Below are positions 1 through 11,751 of a stretch of DNA of 64,000 nt, piece by piece. Source of the stretch: Ganoderma boninense (taxonomy: Eukaryota > Basidiomycota > Agaricomycetes > Polyporales > Polyporaceae); contig CM035311.1 of NCBI GenBank assembly GCA_002900995.3, positions 2,976,001 through 3,040,000 on the forward strand, given 5' to 3'. Numbering within the stretch: position 1 is the first letter of the stretch; the number at the start of each line of letters is the position of its first letter. Both the position numbers and the translations under genes were made by a program. The notes beneath the pieces were generated by a model. It did no database searches and was not told the origin of the DNA. It saw nothing but the letters and a program-made list of their open reading frames with translations.

Positions 1-1762
1 TATTCCTTGATCTCGGCCCGGGTTAGTGGAGGATATTTCGTCGGGAGCTGATCGAGAGACTTGATCTTCAGCAGCTTGACGTCCATGTGATAACGGACAT
101 ATTTCTTAACCGTGCGTCAGCATTGGTCCACATCCATGGAGTGGACTATGCGTGCGCTCACCGCCATGACTCCTTTCCAGTATTTCGCCACCTTATCCTC
201 GACGCCGCCTTCATCTTCATCGCTTTCTTCTTCAGATCCCCCATCTTCGTCGTCGCCATCGAGCTCTTCTCCGTGGACGTGAGAGTCTACGCCTGCCGTT
301 CTTTCGGTGCTACCGCCATGGGCGGGTGCAGCCGGATGTGTGCCACCACACTGTCCTCCTTGAGTGATGACGTTCCTGTGTTGTGGTGTCAGAGCAGCCT
401 CTCGACGGAGCAAATTTGTTAAGACTCACTCTACACATTCCAATCGTGTTTCAAGACGATTGAGGCTATCCAAAACCACAACACCGATGTGTGTTTCCCC
501 TGAGGACGTCCTACAAGGTATGGGCGAGGCCCGTCCGTTGCCAGGCATGCTAGACCCAGCGCCGGGCTCGTCAGCACGTTCCTGAGTACATCCTCATAGT
601 GAGTATCGTGGGATTAAGAGTTGGCACAAAGATCCCTTACCTTTCCTTTGGTATTCCCTGAACTTCCATGACTCCCCCCAGAATGCGCCCGGTGCCACTG
701 GTGAAGCCGTTCCCGAGTTCAGCAGCTTACTACAGAACCAAAACCGAACAGGAAAGAGCAGGACACACCATTACTTCTTCGTCAGGGACCTCTTCGCACT
801 GCGCTCTGAACCTCCTTTGATGAACGCCGCTAGCGGGCTTAGACGACGCGCTCGGTCGTCCATCATGACGTAGGTCACCGACCTGTGGTTGAGACGCCTC
901 GTTTCGATTGCTCGGGTTTCCGTCAAAAGGATAAGGATGAGGCTGAAACCGGAGTCTCAGGCCAGCAAGACCCATATGTGGCATAACAACGTACCATTCC
1001 CATTCCGGAGCTACCAGCAGCGTACACACTCTGCCAGTACTCATCCCTCATATAGCATCGTTCTTCATCCGTCAACAAATACCACAACTTTCCAACGTCG
1101 ACGCCATCCTGGTTCGACCATTAGATCGATGGATAACATTACTATGAACATCGCGTACCTCGCTCCTGGATACATCAATGGGCACATGTCCGTCAGGAGG
1201 CTCCAGACCTGCCGCAACGAAGGCACTGTCTGTGCGGGAGGGAGCTCCATTGAGCGGGCGTGTGTGAGCGCGGGAAGGGGCAGACCCGGACACAACATTG
1301 GGCGAACGTGCATGGGCGCTGAAGGGGGCGGGCCCGGGCGCGGCGTGGTGTGGTTCGGACGGCGGAATGTGATAAGGCGGCTGCTGAGGTGCTGGCACCA
1401 CCGAAGTCCCTTGAGCCCAATAGTGTGGTTGTTGTTGGAATTGCGGAGGTGGAGCGTGAGGAGGAGCTTGGTCGTATGGTCGCTCCGGCACGGGGATGTG
1501 TTGGTCTCGAAAGCTGTAGGGGTTGGGCGGTTGCGGTTGCGGTGAAGGAGGATGATACTGATAGCCTGGGGCCGTATAGAGCCCGTTAGCTTGCAGAAAA
1601 CGACAGTTAGAATCATAACATTGTTAAATTACGTCGAGTGTAAGACTGACCTTGTGTCCCGTTGTGGACAGGTTGAGGTCCATGGAATCCGCCGTAGGGT
1701 TGTTGATACCCTTGTGGGTTTCCCTCAATGGGGAAGTGTCCTTGATAATACCGTGACACCAT
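1..1762 (-). CDS. Pro/Gln-rich hypothetical protein, 3' end beyond window
   Basis: I do not recognise this gene. The model starts at the ATG at 1762 (an in-frame ATG at 1810 is possible). Exon 1 ends at 1651, and a 61 bp intron leads to exon 2 (1589-1159), rich in Pro, Gln and His. A 50 bp intron leads to exon 3 from 1108, which contains the segments GKLWYLLTDEERCYM and DEYWQSVYAAGSS. Further exons follow towards the left edge. One has an acidic run (GDDEDGGSEEESDEDEGG) near 270-210, and a 57 bp intron at 105-161 joins KYWKGVMA to KYVRYHMDVKLLKIKSL. The reading frame is still open at base 1, so the C-terminus is missing. Low-complexity N-terminus plus charged C-terminus suggests a nuclear or scaffold protein, but that is only inference. 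Exons between about 1000 and 420 were not resolved. Confidence 0.5.
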
Positions 1763-2148
1763 GATAGCAGTCACGGTAGTGGACAATATGAAGAGGAAGG
1801 GGGGCGACACTTATGCAGACGGAGTGGCGGAGGGTGGTAGAACGTACCAAAGAGGGAAGATGGTGGAGACAACGCTCGAGCAGGAGGAGTCTACGTACAT
1901 AACGTTCCAAGCCCAAGAGTGATTGGCTTCAAACATTCCTTCGAGGACACTGTCGCTAGGTTACTATAATATGCATTGCTGTTTGAGCCACTGCCTTCTA
2001 GCCGCAGCTTTGACGTCGAAACATTGACTTCATAAATGTACATATTCCAAAGACAATCAGCGACACCGCTGGGGCACGAAAAATGCAGTCAGGCGCAGTG
2101 AAGTCAATGCCAGCCACGAGGAAACTTACCAGGCGTCGACATTCGCGT

Positions 2149-3188
2149 TCACTCCGATATCTCTCCGTGGATTCTCACCCGATATAAGCATGTGTGCATG
2201 CCACCCCAGTTATCGACCACTTCGATAAAGTACACCCCAAAGTCCGTCTTCATGTCGAGCTTGTTGTGATTAATTTGAAAGGTCTGCGTGGGTTGAAGGG
2301 CATGGATGTCGTACTCCATGTCCGTGAGGTGCATGAAAGTATAGGGTTCCGAAATTGGGGGAGCGACAGGGCGAGGACGATCGGAGGAAGTATATGCGAA
2401 ATACTCAGCGGAGTCCTCATCCAACAGTCCCCACAATCTCATTTTCCTGGGCGCCTGGGTGATGTCGCTTGCGATGTGGGATGGTGCATGATCGACGGTG
2501 ATGCCGGTAGGGTAAACAAAGTGGGGTAACCTGATACCAACTTGACCATGCGGTCCGGGCATCATCCAACAACGACCACCATGGGAGTTGGCGCGGAGGA
2601 TCACTTCCGCTGGATGTGGCGAGGGAGGCTTCTTGGAGGAAGGGGGAGCGTCGCCGGACATTAAGGATGGAAGGATGATCGCACCGTCAGCAGCAAGTGC
2701 GTGGTCTCGAGGACTCCAATGACCGTAGGCCACCTCGTCAAGGACATATCGAGTGACTTCGGGGGGAAGAGGGTGGGAGGTCGATCGCGATGGTTGAAAA
2801 TGGGAAAATAGCGGAACTAGATAGGAGAGGATGTCATCTCTTGCATCCTGGGGGGTGTACCCCTCACGGTGTGCCAGGAGGACTGAGAGGACCACCGAGA
2901 GGAGAAGGACTATCTTGTAGTTGAAGATGCGGTCGACGACACGCCAGCTTGACGAGGATGGGGGCGTAGGTTTCGGCGGTGCGACAGAACTAGATGAACC
3001 AATGTCAGAAGGTACGTTGGCCGAGTCGGCAGCCCATCTGACTTGCTTTCCTTCTAATCAATGTTTAGTTTTAGACGAGGTCGACCCGTAGAGAAAACGT
3101 TACCCTGGAGCGGTTGTTCGTCAAACATAAAATGGCTTCCATGGAAGGGATTGTTTACTGGAGTGCCGTGTCGAGGTTCTCGTGCCAT
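2149..3188 (-). CDS. SUN-domain nuclear envelope protein
   Basis: SUN proteins sit in the inner nuclear membrane and bind KASH proteins in the perinuclear space (the LINC bridge between nucleus and cytoskeleton). The model has two exons, 3188-3104 and 3053-2149, with a 50 bp phase-1 intron, giving 329 residues. A short soluble N-terminus is followed by one membrane segment at about residues 74-89 (YKIVLLLSVVLSVLLA). The SUN domain fills roughly residues 150-329: GGRCWMMPGPHGQVGI, then YPTGITVDH, SDITQAPRKMRLWGL, and the C-terminal core NWGGMHTCLYRVRIHG. These are the conserved blocks of the family. There is no long coiled coil between membrane and domain, so it is shorter than classical Sad1. 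The start could be further upstream, since the frame stays open to 3329. Confidence 0.85.
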
Positions 3189-3776
3189 CGCTGGATCGCG
3201 GGGACGTCGAACAGTCGAAGGCAGTCGGAGAAGAGTGGATGTGGGTGGCACGAGTCTGAACGCCCGAAGATCACGGTGAGCACCGTGGGAGGACGAGGGG
3301 CATCGGAGGTGGGCTATGCGGCCCGCCACTTATTAGTTCCCGGTGGACTGCCTGCCCCGCTGACCCCCGCCCGTGCGCGAAGAGTGTCTTCCACATGGCT
3401 TTGATGATTTGAGAACATAGTCCCCGTCTCCGTCTACTCGCTCCGCTGCGGGAGCGGCTGACAGGACGACATGTGCACGACGAGCGACGAGCGACGACGA
3501 GCGAGCATGTCCTCGTCGATGTTGATGGTGATATCAAGCCCATGGGTGGGTCGGCTCCGATGTCTGCACGCGCACACTGCCAGTGGGGGACACTACATCT
3601 CTTCACAAGGGTACAGACATACATGACATAAGAATACAAGGGGCGCAAATCTCAGTGCAGCCATTCGCATTCATTAGGGTCGGCCCGCCGCAGTACGGAG
3701 TATGGGGTGACTCCCTCCATTTCGGCTGAACAGGCCCAGAGGAGGTATATTCAGCCGCTATTACCCTGATGGACTG
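3189..3776. other. Intergenic, no gene seen
   Basis: The stretch between the SUN gene and the next minus-strand gene holds only short ORFs without recognisable domains. It includes a purine-poor run of CGACGAGCG-like repeats near 3478-3508. It probably carries the promoter of the SUN gene and the 3' region of the neighbour. Confidence 0.4.
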
Positions 3777-5169
3777 TCAGAAACAGCAACAAGGTAGACG
3801 GTGATGACGCTTACGCGAGGCCTTGACCTTCCCTTTCGCTTTCGTCCGTTCTTCCTTGAGTCTCTTGTTATACCATATTTCGGTAACGAAGGAGGGATAC
3901 TTGTTCCCAGTGTCTTCCACGTTTACCATCAATCGACGCTTGTCGGCGGCACGGATGAACCCCTTGGAGACGGTCTTCCACCGCCACACCTCATCTTGTT
4001 CCTCGCAGATCCACATCTGCGGGGCAGAGGACTGCATGTTGGTGTGGAAATACAGGTCGCCCAGCTTCACATCCTTCCTTCGCAACAGCTCGCGGGGTGG
4101 CAAGGACAGAACGTAGTCCCCTTTGGAGGTGAACCACGTGGTAAAGAACCGCACCCCCTTCGTCTTCTCCTCGTCTGTCTGCAAACACTTTTTCTGCGCT
4201 CTCTTCACTTCCAGGTCCTCCACGACCTTGACGACACATCAGCATAAGTCAGACCTTCATCACAAGAAAGGCTTACCTCACGATCCAACCGAATGGACTC
4301 TGTTGAAGGAGAAGCAGTCGCTCTGGCGCTTTCGGCAGGGGAAGAGCTTTCGCGAAGTTCACTTCGCGAGCGAGAACGAGTAACGCGTCGGCGTTTGGAC
4401 GAGCCATCCCGTTCATCGCTTGCAGCCTCAGGCCTCCCAGGGACGGTGGACGTTAAGGGTGTAGACCCAGACGGTGCCGGGTTTGAAGGAGAGGGCGTGC
4501 TGAGTTGCACCGAGGCCCTTCTCTTGAGTCGAGTTGGGGACTCAACCGCCGGAGAAGGAGAGACACTTGGCGTGGTAGAGTCAATAGTAGACTCAGACGT
4601 GCCTCGAATAGGTGTTCGCGCCCGGGTGGACCGCATGGAAGGGCGCAGGGAAGAGCGCGGCGCCAGATCTCCGGGAACCTCGCTCTTGATCCACGGTCGC
4701 ACGCTGTGGGGAGGGGACGGAGGTCAGCTCTTGTGTGTGCAGGAAGTAGAGGCAAACGCGACTCACTCATCGTAGAAACACCGCGTGATCATTGGAACAG
4801 CTTTCATGACCACGTCTGGGCCTGCAGGCGCGGTGTATGGAAGCATAGTGACCTTGTTGGGCCGAATGAGTGTCCGTGCTGCGAAAGTATATGGCGCGAC
4901 GTTGGACGGTCGCTGCGCCATAGCGTCAGGGAATATGCGGTGACAGGGGAAGGAGGCCAAGGGTCAGTAGGCGGGGTACGGGAAGGCAGAGCACGTCGAC
5001 GCTGATACTCCGCATAAAAATACGTCGTAACCACAATGCCTTTGATGAAGTGAACAAAGGGGTCAATATACGTACTGATGGCATATCGCACGATGACCAG
5101 ATGCCATAGCAACCAGCAGACGAAGTTAATAAGCTCAAACAATCTAATTGGCGACTTACTATCATACAT
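3777..5169 (-). CDS. Hypothetical protein with one N-terminal membrane segment
   Basis: I do not recognise the family. The first exon, from the ATG at 5169, encodes a hydrophobic stretch (LINFVCWLLWHLVIVRYAI) near residue 13. It is followed by an exon (about 4920-4763) with RPSNVAPYTFAARTLIRPNK. A clear phase-2 intron joins FYD to VRPWIKSEVPG (exon 4700-4278), a Ser/Pro/Arg-rich segment with RSRSRSE. A last 50 bp intron leads to the final exon (4228-3777), which is Lys-rich and contains VRFFTTWFTSKGDYVLSLP and DEVWRWKTVSKGF. It ends in a basic tail and CCCF, a possible lipidation-like end, but the spacing is not a proven CaaX box. The junction between the first two exons was not resolved. Likely a host gene of unknown function. 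Confidence 0.5.
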
Positions 5170-5240
5170 GACAATTACGCAGTAAAGAAACCATTATTGC
5201 TCTAAGACGGACTAAGGGCGACCACCATTCTTTCGTCGTG

Positions 5241-8200
5241 CTACGGCTTCCTCGAATCATGCCAGATACTCGTGATTTGCTGAGAGACGATGTTGCAGGC
5301 GCGCCGGAGTTCCTCATTCAACGTCGCGTCCGGGGAGCTAAAGATACCTTGTTTTCCCCACGTGTCAGGGTGGAACCGCCTGTTGCTCGTATGGACGAAG
5401 AGCTTGTACTCGGCCGTCGACAGCGCTTTCTTTGCCTTAGCAAAGAACACTTCGACGAGCTCCCAGGTGATTTCGGAGACCTCCAGCGAGAATGGGGAAC
5501 GGAGCGTCGGCCACGGGATCATCAACGGGTCGACTGGATTTTCGACCGAGAACTTGGCGCCATCGAACTGTTTTGAAAGCTCCTGGTAGCGCGGAATAGC
5601 GCGGGATACGTTCCAAGGAGACCACCGGGCGCGTTGAACTCGTCGATTCTCGCTCCGCAGTCACTCGTAAACGCGATTGTACTCTTGAGCGCGCCACGCA
5701 GCCTCGGCAGCTTCGAGCTCGGCTTCCTGGGCAGCCGCTTCAGCAGCTCGACTACGCGTTGCATCTGCCTCGGCTTGGGCGGCGCGTTCGCGTTCTATCT
5801 TCGCGGCCTTTTGAGTGGCTTCGGCTTCGGCTTTGGCGGCGGCGGCGGCGCGCTTACGTGCCTCCTCTTCCCACAGAGGCTTGTCCTTCTCCAGGTCGGC
5901 AAGCTTTCGACGCGACTCTTCAATCTGGGCCCGATGAGCGTCGCTCATCCCTGCACCCGTAATTCAGTCACGACAGAAGCTATCCTCTCCTGACTTGACA
6001 GCTTACCTTCAAAGGATGGACTAGCGGGTTGTTCCTTCGAGCCCTGCGCCTGCGCGCATCCGGACAACTGCTGCATGGACTCCTGTTGATGTACGTTGCT
6101 GAAAACCTCCCTCCAGAACTGGTTGCCGCTTATCGTGCTCGCGTCGTCCTGATGTCTCTCGGAGTGCTTCATGCGATCACGCTTGCGCTGAGCGCGCCTG
6201 AGGGCGGCGTCAGCCTCGAGGGTTTCAGGAGACAACTCCCGACCGCGCTTTCGAGGGGGACTTGGTATGCTCGAGAAAGAGGCCCCATCGAGCCCGTCGC
6301 CTTGAAACACAGAGCGTCAGAACATCGTAGCATATCAATCGAAGATTTGAGCATACCTTTACGCCGCTTCTCGGGCCTATGGAGCGATGGGAACGCATCC
6401 TCCATCTCCACGTCGGTGCAGGCGCCTTGACCGGGCGATCCCGGCTTGGTCGGAGTTGGTGGGTCCACAGTAACCCCTGGCCGACGTGCGAGAGGCGGAT
6501 CAGGTAGAGTGAAGTTGGGTGTTCTAAGGGAAGGACTCTCTGGAGGGACATTGCGGGAACCGGACTTGGGCGCTGCCATGAAAAAAGGATCGGCGACTGG
6601 TGCTGCATGATTGCAAGCGCCTGCAGCGGAGCCCTTCGAGAACTTGACTGGACCGGCCGAGGAGTTCGGCGCATTAGCTGAAGACTTCGGTGGGCGCGCC
6701 TGTGTGCGCGCACGCTCTGACCCTTGATGAGACGTGGTGGGGACACGCCCTGTATACTTGGAAGCGGCAGGAGCAGATGGCGCAGACGACGGCGGCGCCA
6801 ATGGGGATCGCGCGGAGGACGGCGGCGCAAATGGCGCGGGAGCACAGCCTGCTGGTGGAGGCACTACCAGTATGGAAGGGGATGCGGCCGTGGGAGTAGG
6901 CGTCTCGCCATGGCCAGTGTCCATTGGCGCTGGGATCCCATCAGCAGTTCTACCTGCTCCTGTACCCCGCTTACTGTGGCACTTCGACGACTTGCCGGGA
7001 TCGGTCGAGGACCTCGAGGCGTCAGTTGAAGACTTCGGCGGGCGCAGATAAGGGTGCCCACGCTTCGACTCATGATGAGACGTAGTCGAGACACGCCCTG
7101 TAGACTTGGAAGCGGCAGTAGCAGATGGCGCAGAGGATGGCGGCGCCAAAGGGGGTCGCGCGGACGGCGGCGGCGCAGACGGCGGCACAATTGGCGCGGG
7201 AGCAGGACCTGCCGGCGGAGGCACTACCGGTATGGAAGGGGATGCGGCCGTAGGAGCAGGCATCTCGTCAATGTCCCTCGGCGCTGGGATCCCATCAGCA
7301 GTTCTACCTGCTCCTGTACCCCGCTTACTGTGGCGCTTCGACGACTTGCCGGGATCGGTCGAGGACCTCGAGGCGTCAGTTGAAGACTTGGATGGGCGTG
7401 CGTGAGCGTGCGCGTGCTCGGACCCAAGATGAGACGCGGTTGGGACATGCCCTGCGACAGGAGCAGACGTCGCAGACGCAAAGAGCGCGGGATTAGGGCC
7501 TCTGAGAGGTACCTCGTGGGGCTGCAGAACGTCGTCCACTGAAGCCTCTCCATACGATGCAGCCGCCGCAGTGTTCGCCTCTGAACCCTGCCAATCGTCG
7601 CACAGATCCTCAACCCACCCGCTTGGGCCTGCACCAAAAGACGACTCTGAAGACAACGACACATTGGCGGAGAGAGGGGGGTTGGGACGGCGGAAAGTAG
7701 GCTTCACAGTTGACGACGATGAATCCGTGAGAGTGGGTGAGGGCGTATTGGCTGGTGAGGGCGAACGGGAGGGCGTTGGCGTGAACAAATGCGACGTCTG
7801 TGGGACAGACTGAGGCGATTCTGCTGGTGTGGAAGAAGACGAGGCCGTTGACGAGGCTGCTGAGGAAGAGGGATACAACCCACGAGTCTGTAAGAAAGAC
7901 TTGAACAACGATGACTTCAGGAGGTTCTGGAAGTGCGGAGTTTCTTCGAAATCGCGGGTGGACGAGGCCTTGACAGTGGATGTCGAGGATGCAGAAGTCG
8001 TGGAAGACGCGAAGCCGGCCGACGACGCCGATGAAGCGGAAACAAAGGAAGACGACCGAGAGACCGGTTCGTAGTGAACATGCTTCTGGTCATGCTGCAG
8101 TGGAGAGGGGGCGGTGTGGTAAGGAGGGTGAACGACAGTGGGACCCGCCAGGGGTCCGGTGGTTTGAGCGGGCAGACCGATCCTACTAATCACAGGGAAG

Positions 8201-8770
8201 GCAGGGGAAGCCGGCACATAGCAATCGTATGCTGGATCGAGCTTGTATATGTCCCATTGCGCACGTTCACATATCACAGTTCGCCTAGGACGAAATATCA
8301 GCAACCAAAGACCTAATGCTTATGACTCGAAAGACATACCCGTCCAAAAATACGACTCTAGGCCACGATTCGCCTTCGCTCAACACGCCAGGTGCAAGAC
8401 GGGCACTGGGAACGACCCTGAACCGGGCACTACTTCCAGGAGTATATTTGATGACGATGCGCGTCTGCGGAGGGATTACGACGCCAGGAGGAGGTGGACC
8501 GAACCCAGATGGATCGTAGGTAGCGAAGCCGATGGTAGCGTGAGGGACACGGAGGACACGAGCAGACTGAGTGGCGTCTAGCACCCCAGGTCGCAGACCG
8601 CCGAGGTGGGTGGCGCAAAAGATGGGATTACCCGGACTGGCCATGGTGAGTCCCGTGACGCAGAACTGGAGCGCCTGTCTGGCAGTTCGAGCTCGGAGCT
8701 GATCAGTGATCGTCTCGTCAAGAAGTGGTGGGTCAATCGCCAAGGACTCAGGAGGACCAAGAGAGTGCAA
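5241..8770 (-). CDS. Large Ser/Pro-rich coiled-coil hypothetical protein
   Basis: The model has at least five exons. Exon 1 (from 8770) ends in FLDG. A short intron near 8340-8287 leads to a long exon to about 6355 that is almost entirely Ser, Pro and Ala and carries a tandem duplication. The next exon (about 6300-6005) contains PPRKRGRELSPETLEADAAL. The following exon (from about 5949) is a predicted coiled coil rich in Ala, Glu and Arg (EEEARKRAAAAAKAEAEA). The last exon ends at 5241 with a compact folded region: YQELSKQFDGAKFSV, SEITWELVEVFFAK and RRFHPDTWGKQGIF. A C-terminal block with an FHPD.W motif after a coiled coil recurs in uncharacterised Agaricomycete proteins (my recollection, not searched). 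No enzymatic motif was seen. The long disordered part suggests a scaffold or regulator. Confidence 0.6.
6689..7460. repeat. Tandem duplication of about 350 bp inside a coding exon
   Basis: Two full copies and part of a third follow each other. The marker GACACGCCC occurs near 6742 and again near 7090, and TGGGATCCCATCAGCAG begins at 6931 and 7285. At protein level the unit contains KSSTDASRSSTDPGKSSK and GTGAGRTADGIPAP twice. Copies differ at scattered positions, so the duplication is not brand new. It keeps the reading frame of the surrounding Ser/Pro-rich exon. Confidence 0.75.
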
Positions 8771-9040
8771 TGGAGACGAATGGGAAGAGTATGGATGAGG
8801 TCATGAAAGTTGAGTCCTCCATCTCTTTAAGACTGCTCATCTCCTCATATTCAGACAAAGGACTTTTCCAATCGGCGCTGCCCGGTACCGGTCAGGCCTC
8901 ATTGCGTTCTTTATCTCCTCAGCCTCGTTGGCCCAGGAGCAACACTATAAGCATTCTCCAGAGACTCAAAGAGTCGTTACCCTGGATTTATATGCTATAT
9001 ATGTCGCCCTATTCACGCCGACCGGAGACACAACTTCATA

Positions 9041-9102
9041 TTCCCGCCTCCCGCCTCCCGCCTCCCGCCTCCCGCCTCCCGCCTCCCGCCTCCCGCCTCC
9101 GC
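9041..9102. repeat. CCTCCCG heptamer microsatellite
   Basis: A run of about eight to nine CCTCCCG units, nearly perfect, lies about 40 bp upstream of the ATG of the next plus-strand gene, so within its 5' leader or promoter. Pyrimidine-only strand bias makes it a possible promoter CT tract. Confidence 0.9.
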
Positions 9103-9139
9103 CCTCCTCCGGCCTTTTTTCCTGGTCTTCAACCACGTG

Positions 9140-9794
9140 ATGACGCAGTCACACTTTGTTCTGTCAGTCCTCTATCTGTTATCCATATCCAGTCGTCGTA
9201 AAGCTTATGTGTGACATCCATGCAGCTTCGCCACACGCGCGACCATCACGGTCTGGGGTCAGGTCCCTGATCAACAATACACCTACGTCAAGGCCATGAC
9301 TGGCGTCGTTAGGGCCTGCGCTACCTCTCAGCGTGAGTGACCGAGGTAGACTTAGACAACGCAGTAGGCTGACCGCCAGAGAAGTCTTTCTATGCGCCAC
9401 CGACAACACGTCGACCATCGCCGCGCCGGTTGAGTCTTTCACGCAGTTTGTTAAATTGGTACGCCAAATTCCGATCCACTTTCGCGGACGCATGAGGCTT
9501 ATTTGAACAAAGAACGGCCCGGCTATCACAATGTGCAACGAGCACGGTGGAGTGTGCGTCCTGTTCAAGGACGAGAATACGCTGAGGGACTTCGCGAAGT
9601 CGGTGGCCGACGTCGCGCCCGTCATTGGCCAAGTCCTCGACCCGGAAGAGGACGGTATCGCCACAGAGCGCTCGGACTCCCCGTACATGTCCGACTCCTT
9701 ACTGTCCAAGTTGTCCGACTCGTTCCTGGACAACTTCTCGGACATTGAGGCCGACGAAGAACGAGGTCTCGGGTGGGAGTTCATTGATAACTAG
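9140..9794 (+). CDS. Small hypothetical protein, 162 aa, four exons
   Basis: Four exons splice cleanly into one frame: 9140-9162, 9226-9332, 9382-9458 and 9513-9794 (introns of 63, 49 and 54 bp, all GT..AG). The product begins MTQSHFVL and runs through TITVWGQVPDQQYTYVKAM, APVESFTQFVKL and GGVCVLFKDENTLRDFAKS. It ends in an acidic Ser/Asp-rich tail (SDSFLDNFSDIEADEE). I do not recognise a domain. The acidic tail and small size would fit an adaptor or chromatin-related factor, which is only a guess. The antisense ORF over the same bases has a random-looking composition and was discarded. Confidence 0.55.
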
Positions 9795-9877
9795 CCTCCC
9801 TGTAGATGTACGAATTCCGTGTATTGCGTAAAAGCTTCTCTATATCCTGTGCGGTACATTATGTTCCTGTAATCGAA

Positions 9878-11514
9878 TCACAGTTGTCCTTCTTCAATCA
9901 ACGATGACATCACGGCTAAAATCGCAAGGAGGAGAAGAACGATGACGAGTGCGCAAAATCCCCGCTTGGCACGCTACAATCCAACTCAGCTTTCTTTCAT
10001 CATTAGATGTCCGTTGGACATGGAACGTACCGAGGGTGACGAGGTCGACGACGCCGAAGCGTGCTCGCTTGTTGGGCGAGCGTCTGCCCCACCATTCCAA
10101 GAGTCGGGCCCACTCGTCGCACTACTGCCCTCGTTGGTCACTGTAACTTTGGATAATGAGCTCCATAATGGTATAACTGTGGAACAAATACCTACCGAGG
10201 TGTTCTGCCTTCCAGATGATGCAGATCGAATCCGCACCGTCGTTGAAAAGTCCCGTGGCAATGAAAAACGAGTAATCCTTCGGCTCCGACGCCGTTTCGT
10301 AGTGAGCCTAGTCTAGCACTTAGTGTCGCCCTTGATGGTCATGGATTGGTTTCATCTACTCACAGCAAGAGCAAGAACCTTGGAACGGGCTGCATAATCG
10401 TGAGAATCTCCGACTCGTGGGACCAGTCGGCGAGGCATGAAACACACCGGGGATGGGTAGCGGGGGCATCTTACCCAGGAAGATATCCCACACGTTGACC
10501 TTGCCCACAACGCTGCCCCCGACGATAGCCTGTCCGCCGTGAATAAAGAGGACCGGAACCGCTCGAGGTTCTCCGACTTCATGTTCGAACGAACACAGAG
10601 GTTCTTCGGAGGCCATCCTGAAGACGTCGAATCCCCGATCAACATTTGAGATCGCAAGATACTTGCCATCTTCTGAAAGGCTTGCGCCGGCACTGGAAGA
10701 AATAAAAATATATAGAAAATCTACATCGGAGAACCACTCACATTTTCCCCGGAAGCGGGATGGAACGGACCCTAGTCCACCTCGCAGACTCGAAGAGACT
10801 GAGAACAGGAATCAGCAGATAGACATTGCACATATGACAACGCATACTAGACACCGTGGAACATATAAGTGACCATGAGGAGGGATGGGTGCACATCTGA
10901 CGATGTCCAATGCAAGCTTGTGACCAGAACTTCATGATGGTCGTTATGAAGCGTCTTTGGAGGTTCTTGCAACTCCGCTTCACAGACGTACATGCATTCT
11001 TAGGAGATCATTAAACACCTTAAGTTTCACACCAGTCCGATGAGCCCATCAACGCACCTGAAGCACTCCCTTTCCAAACCTTTAACTCGCCGTGGGCGCC
11101 AGACGCTACACAATCTCCCGATGAAGCGAGGCATTCGATCGGGTAATTGTGGGCCCAGAACCCGTTCAGAGCGAAGTCGTCCTATGGAGTGACCATCAGC
11201 CAATTCAGGAGACAGGCGGAGGATGCCAGAACAGACCGCACCATGGCAGGAGTTATTGTGATGGTGATGATATTGCCATGCTTCGTTCCGCACATGACCG
11301 CGTACTCCGCCGTCGGTAACCACTCCATGGAGAGGACTGGACAGTTTCCTTCATGAAAGTACAGGAGCTCCCCATCAAAAACGCGCCAGAAGCACACCCT
11401 CCCGTCCATCCCTCCGGGCGCCAGAAGATTTCCTTTTGGACTAAAAGATACCGCAGTGATACCGTCTGTGTGGCCGTTAACAAGACGTACGCTTTCCTTG
11501 TATCTGCGTGGCAT
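9878..11514 (-). CDS. WD40-repeat protein with C-terminal membrane anchor
   Basis: WD40 blades form a beta-propeller used for protein binding. The start at 11514 begins MPRRYKESVRLVNGHTDGI, directly entering blade one (VSFSPKGNLLAPGGMDGRVCFW). After an intron (donor near 11236, acceptor near 11184) comes FWAHNYPIECLASSGDCV then SGAHGELKVWK, a second and third blade. A later exon (10616-10356) holds GSVVGKVNVWDIFLG. Near the 3' end, bases 9945-9895 encode a hydrophobic helix (CALVIVLLLLAILAVM) before the stop at 9878. WD40 proteins of this layout, with a tail membrane helix, are frequent and poorly characterised in Agaricomycetes. Some internal exon borders between 11000 and 9950 are uncertain. 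Confidence 0.65.
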
Positions 11515-11751
11515 CGCTTGTATTCGAGTTGGGAGAGCTGGCAGAAGTTTGGATGGCTGTGGAAGGTAAGAGCTTCTTGACGGTCCACGCCGACTGGAGT
11601 GGCTCACTGTGGGGACCGGCGAGCTGAAGTCGGGCCGACTGATCCGGTGACAAGGAGTTGCCAGTCTCGGTCGCTGGTGCCTGGCACTCCATGAGCATGA
11701 CTGGACGCGGCTCAAACCCACCCTCATCTCATCCTCATCCTCGAGATCGAC

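Noticed and set aside
9179..9784. 201-codon minus-strand ORF
   Set aside because: It is antisense to the well-spliced plus-strand gene at 9140-9794 and has a random-looking composition.
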